Of a stretch of 64,000 bases of DNA, positions 61,700 through 64,000 are shown in pieces. The translations under genes and the position numbers were made by a program. The notes beneath the pieces were generated by a model that was not told the DNA's origin, ran no database searches, and saw nothing but the letters and a program-made list of their open reading frames with translations. The stretch spans positions 18,230,155-18,294,154 of the forward strand of contig CM038924.1 in assembly GCA_021904315.1 (NCBI GenBank), written 5' to 3'. Each line of letters starts with the position of its first letter. Position 1 is the stretch's first letter. Source of the stretch: Sphagnum magellanicum (lineage: Eukaryota; Streptophyta; Sphagnopsida; Sphagnales; Sphagnaceae).

Positions 61700-64000
61700 A
61701 AAAAGCTCATTGTGCCATTATACGAAGAAACAACAAATTGAGGTTAAAGGAGAGAGAAGAAACATTACAAAAACAAGTACGAGAGGCGCCTGAGCAAGAT
61801 GATCATGAAGATGATCCCAGCATTGATCGAGCTATTACAATATATGCAAAGAAGATGAACCACATGTTACATGCATCTATAAGTTATAGGGGTGAAAGAT
61901 TCCAAAAGAAGGTGTTTGAAAAATTGGTATGTGAACCATTCTTAAATGGTGTGATGCCAAATTTTGTTATTAATCGCAAAACATTGCAAGAATGTGCTAT
62001 AATTTGTAATAGTTTAGCTTTTGTTTGGAATGATTTAAAGGATGGCAATGGAAAGACCAATACTTAACCCGAAATGTTGTAGAAACTACAGTGGTATCAG
62101 CATGTGATAATAAGAGTGTAAGAATAGCTGGAAGACGTGTGGGTCTCAATAAAAGATCTTTTAGGAGATAATGCAACACAAGAAACTTTTAGAAATCAAA
62201 GTAGCTAGAAATATGTTTTCCCAGAGAGAATTATTATTGTTGTTTTAGAATGGGTGGACAGATGATAAAGGGTGTCACCCAACAATAAAAGGTTATTACA
62301 AACCTCATTGTAAGAAATGTGAAGGAGATGCATGCAAAACATTATCTACAAGAACGAGGTAAATCATTTGAATCATTCCTATTCATTAAGTTGATCTATG
62401 TTCATGTGACAAGTTGTAGTTTAGAATTGAAGCATTGGTGTGATGTGTGAATGTTCATCTTGTCAATTCCTTAGCTTCTGTCCTTAAAGGTCTTATCAAA
62501 TGCATTGTGGAAACATCAAGACCATGTGAATTTAATCATGCACTATAAATGTATAAGTGTGCAAGTATGATAAATCATGTATTTTCTTTTAGTGGTCTTG
62601 GCATATGATGATGGCAAATGCAATTTTGCATTGGGTTAATTAATCCTAGATTATTTCAATAGTCCTAGGTAAATAGATGTCTTACATTGGTTAGTCCTTC
62701 ATGGTGACTTAATCTTGCATAATTTGGGTTTGATTCCTAGACTATAATGTAGGTTATTAAGAATCTTGGGTACCATAGTCTTGCCATCTAGGTTGATTCC
62801 TAGACTATAATGTAGGTTATTAAGAATCTTGGGTACCATAGTCCTGCATCTAGGTTGATTCCTAGATTATATTATAAGTTATTATAAGTCCTAGGTAGCA
62901 TAGTCTTGCATATAGGTTGATTCATGGACTATAATGTAGGTTATTAAAACTCATGGGTAGCATAATCCTACATATAAATTGATTTGTAGATTGGTAATGT
63001 AAGTTATTAGAAATCCTGGTAACATAGTCCTGGCATCTAGGTTGATTCCTAGATTATAATGTAGGTTATTAAAAGTCCTAGGTAGCTAGTCCTGCCAAAC
63101 TTGATTCTTGGAGTATAATATAGGTTATTAAAATGTTGGGTAGTCTAATCCTACATGGCTTAATTCCTAAACTGTAATATAGGTTATTAGTCCTAGGTAG
63201 TCAATTCCTTGCATGTGTTGATTCTTAGATGCATTGGGAATTTAAAATTCCTAGAGGTTCCTTGGGGATCAAGTCCTAAAAGTTTTTCTATCCTGAAATA
63301 AATGACTTTTGAGAAGCCTATTTTAATATGAATCTACTTATTCTCTATAACCATGTTGCATTGTACTACATGTTTGAGGTATCTAACAACTCCTTGCACC
63401 ATTGAATTGTTTCATGCAAGTTGATTTTTTCATTCGATTCAAGGCAGTTCAATGAAGATGTGCAAATAGGGCTTGCATCATTTGTCAAATTGAAGCTTTA
63501 TTTTGTGAAAAAGTTGAAGGACTTCAACACTTGTTGCAAGTATCACTAAGAGATGGTTGAGATTAAGGACGATTTCAACAACATGAGATCGATTAATGTA
63601 CACCATGGTGAAGACCCCACCCTTCATGCAATTGCTTATGTGATTCAATTTGCATAAGACCAACTAGCAATTTCCCAAGTTGTACAAGGTATTGTTGCTT
63701 GTTAAAGCATCAACCATGTATTCAAGAGGAACATGGACCTATGGTCATTGTATCTTTGTCCAAAGCCCCTAGGCAGTCCTTGGTTTTAAACTCAATTGTG
63801 CGAAAGGTGAATGCACGTTTTGTGGCTTCCATAATATTCTACTATGTGACAGAGAGTTAGACCCCACAAACATCAGGTTGGTGTATTGGTGAAGGTTTGA
63901 AAAAGTATTTGTTAAAAAAACTAGAGATAGTGAATTGAAAGAAGTCACTCATTTGGAGCACAAAAGGGCTAACCCTAGGATGTTTTTAGCATATGCTACA
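61700..64000 (+). pseudogene. HGKG-family gene, right-arm copy, cut by window end
   Basis: Reverse-complement copy of the block-B pseudogene. The N-terminal block is at 61738-62067, KEMHAKHYLQE near 62320, the tandem-repeat block at 62690-63215, the KKLKDFNTCCKYH block near 63510-63550, and a CAKGECTFCG-type block near 63800. The HGKG part would lie beyond base 64000. Small length differences from the left arm are frequent here, so frames in this copy are less trustworthy. Confidence 0.6.
62690..63215. repeat. ~60 bp tandem repeat, right-arm copy
   Basis: Reverse complement of 11540-12060, with numerous single-base insertions relative to the left arm (for example tcctggcat against tcctgcat). 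Confidence 0.8.

Larger units (their letters stand above)
40914..64000 (-). repeat. Right arm of giant inverted repeat (palindrome)
   Basis: Reverse complement of 10747-33826. It begins with reversed unit A2 (40914-50347) and continues with reversed block B (50348-64000), still matching at the last base of the window, so the true arm is longer. Gene-free stretches mirror those of the left arm: 46600-49430, 50350-51930, 53530-54300, 56190-57020, 59990-60610 and 60850-61700 hold no gene I can support. From about 62040 to the end the match to the left arm worsens, with many single-base insertions (for example extra g or c in tgca contexts) within and around a tandem repeat, unlike the preceding 21 kb. 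Confidence 0.95.

Noticed and set aside
10747-64000. Organellar inverted repeat (plastid IR)
   Set aside because: No rRNA, tRNA or plastid genes are present; the content is nuclear repeats, transposon fossils and a nuclear-type lectin gene.
1-64000. CRISPR arrays, bacterial operons, rRNA and tRNA genes
   Set aside because: The tandem repeats lack spacer architecture, coding density is very low, and no rRNA or tRNA sequence was recognised.

Overview
The window reads as plant nuclear DNA, most likely from a bryophyte (liverwort or moss). The evidence is AT-rich, gene-poor sequence; plant-type hAT and PIF/Harbinger transposase fossils; CCCTAAA telomere-like motifs; and a fungal-type (Agaricus bisporus lectin-like) lectin gene. 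Among plants I know that lectin type from liverworts and mosses. The species cannot be fixed from sequence alone.

The layout is dominated by duplication at three nested scales. (1) A ~9.5 kb unit 'A' occurs directly repeated at 1-9505 and 24392-34773. (2) Positions 10747-33826 are repeated as an almost perfect reverse complement at 40914-64000. This makes a palindrome with arms of at least 23 kb around a 7.1 kb spacer (33827-40913), and the right arm runs off the window. The order is A1 - B - A2 - C - A2' (reversed) - B' (reversed). (3) Inside B a ~2.7 kb unit carrying the lectin gene is tandemly duplicated, so each arm holds one intact lectin and one decayed lectin.

Unit A has no recognisable living gene. 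It holds a PIF/Harbinger transposase fragment, the C-terminal part of a hAT transposase, a copy of a ~185 bp dispersed repeat (R) and simple repeats. A2 also carries a ~0.9 kb insertion with a GC-rich 52 bp minisatellite that A1 lacks. Block B (9506-24391) contains, all on the minus strand, a broken gene of an uncharacterised transposase-like family (HGKG signature), an acidic hypothetical exon, an ankyrin-repeat fragment, an unidentified ORF and the two lectins. The lectins are separated by the ~0.8 kb repeat S. The spacer C holds a TTTAGCC-rich array and a second broken HGKG-family gene. Block B' repeats B in reverse.

The only gene that looks functional is the intact lectin (21704-22195 minus; 52544-53035 plus), which has a TATA box, a shared 5' leader, a poly(A) signal and an 85 bp minisatellite upstream. 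Everything else is decayed or of unknown status. The two arms differ mainly by one-base length changes in homopolymers over most of their length. Differences become much denser in the last ~2 kb of the window, so an assembly artefact must be weighed against a genuine recent inverted duplication.
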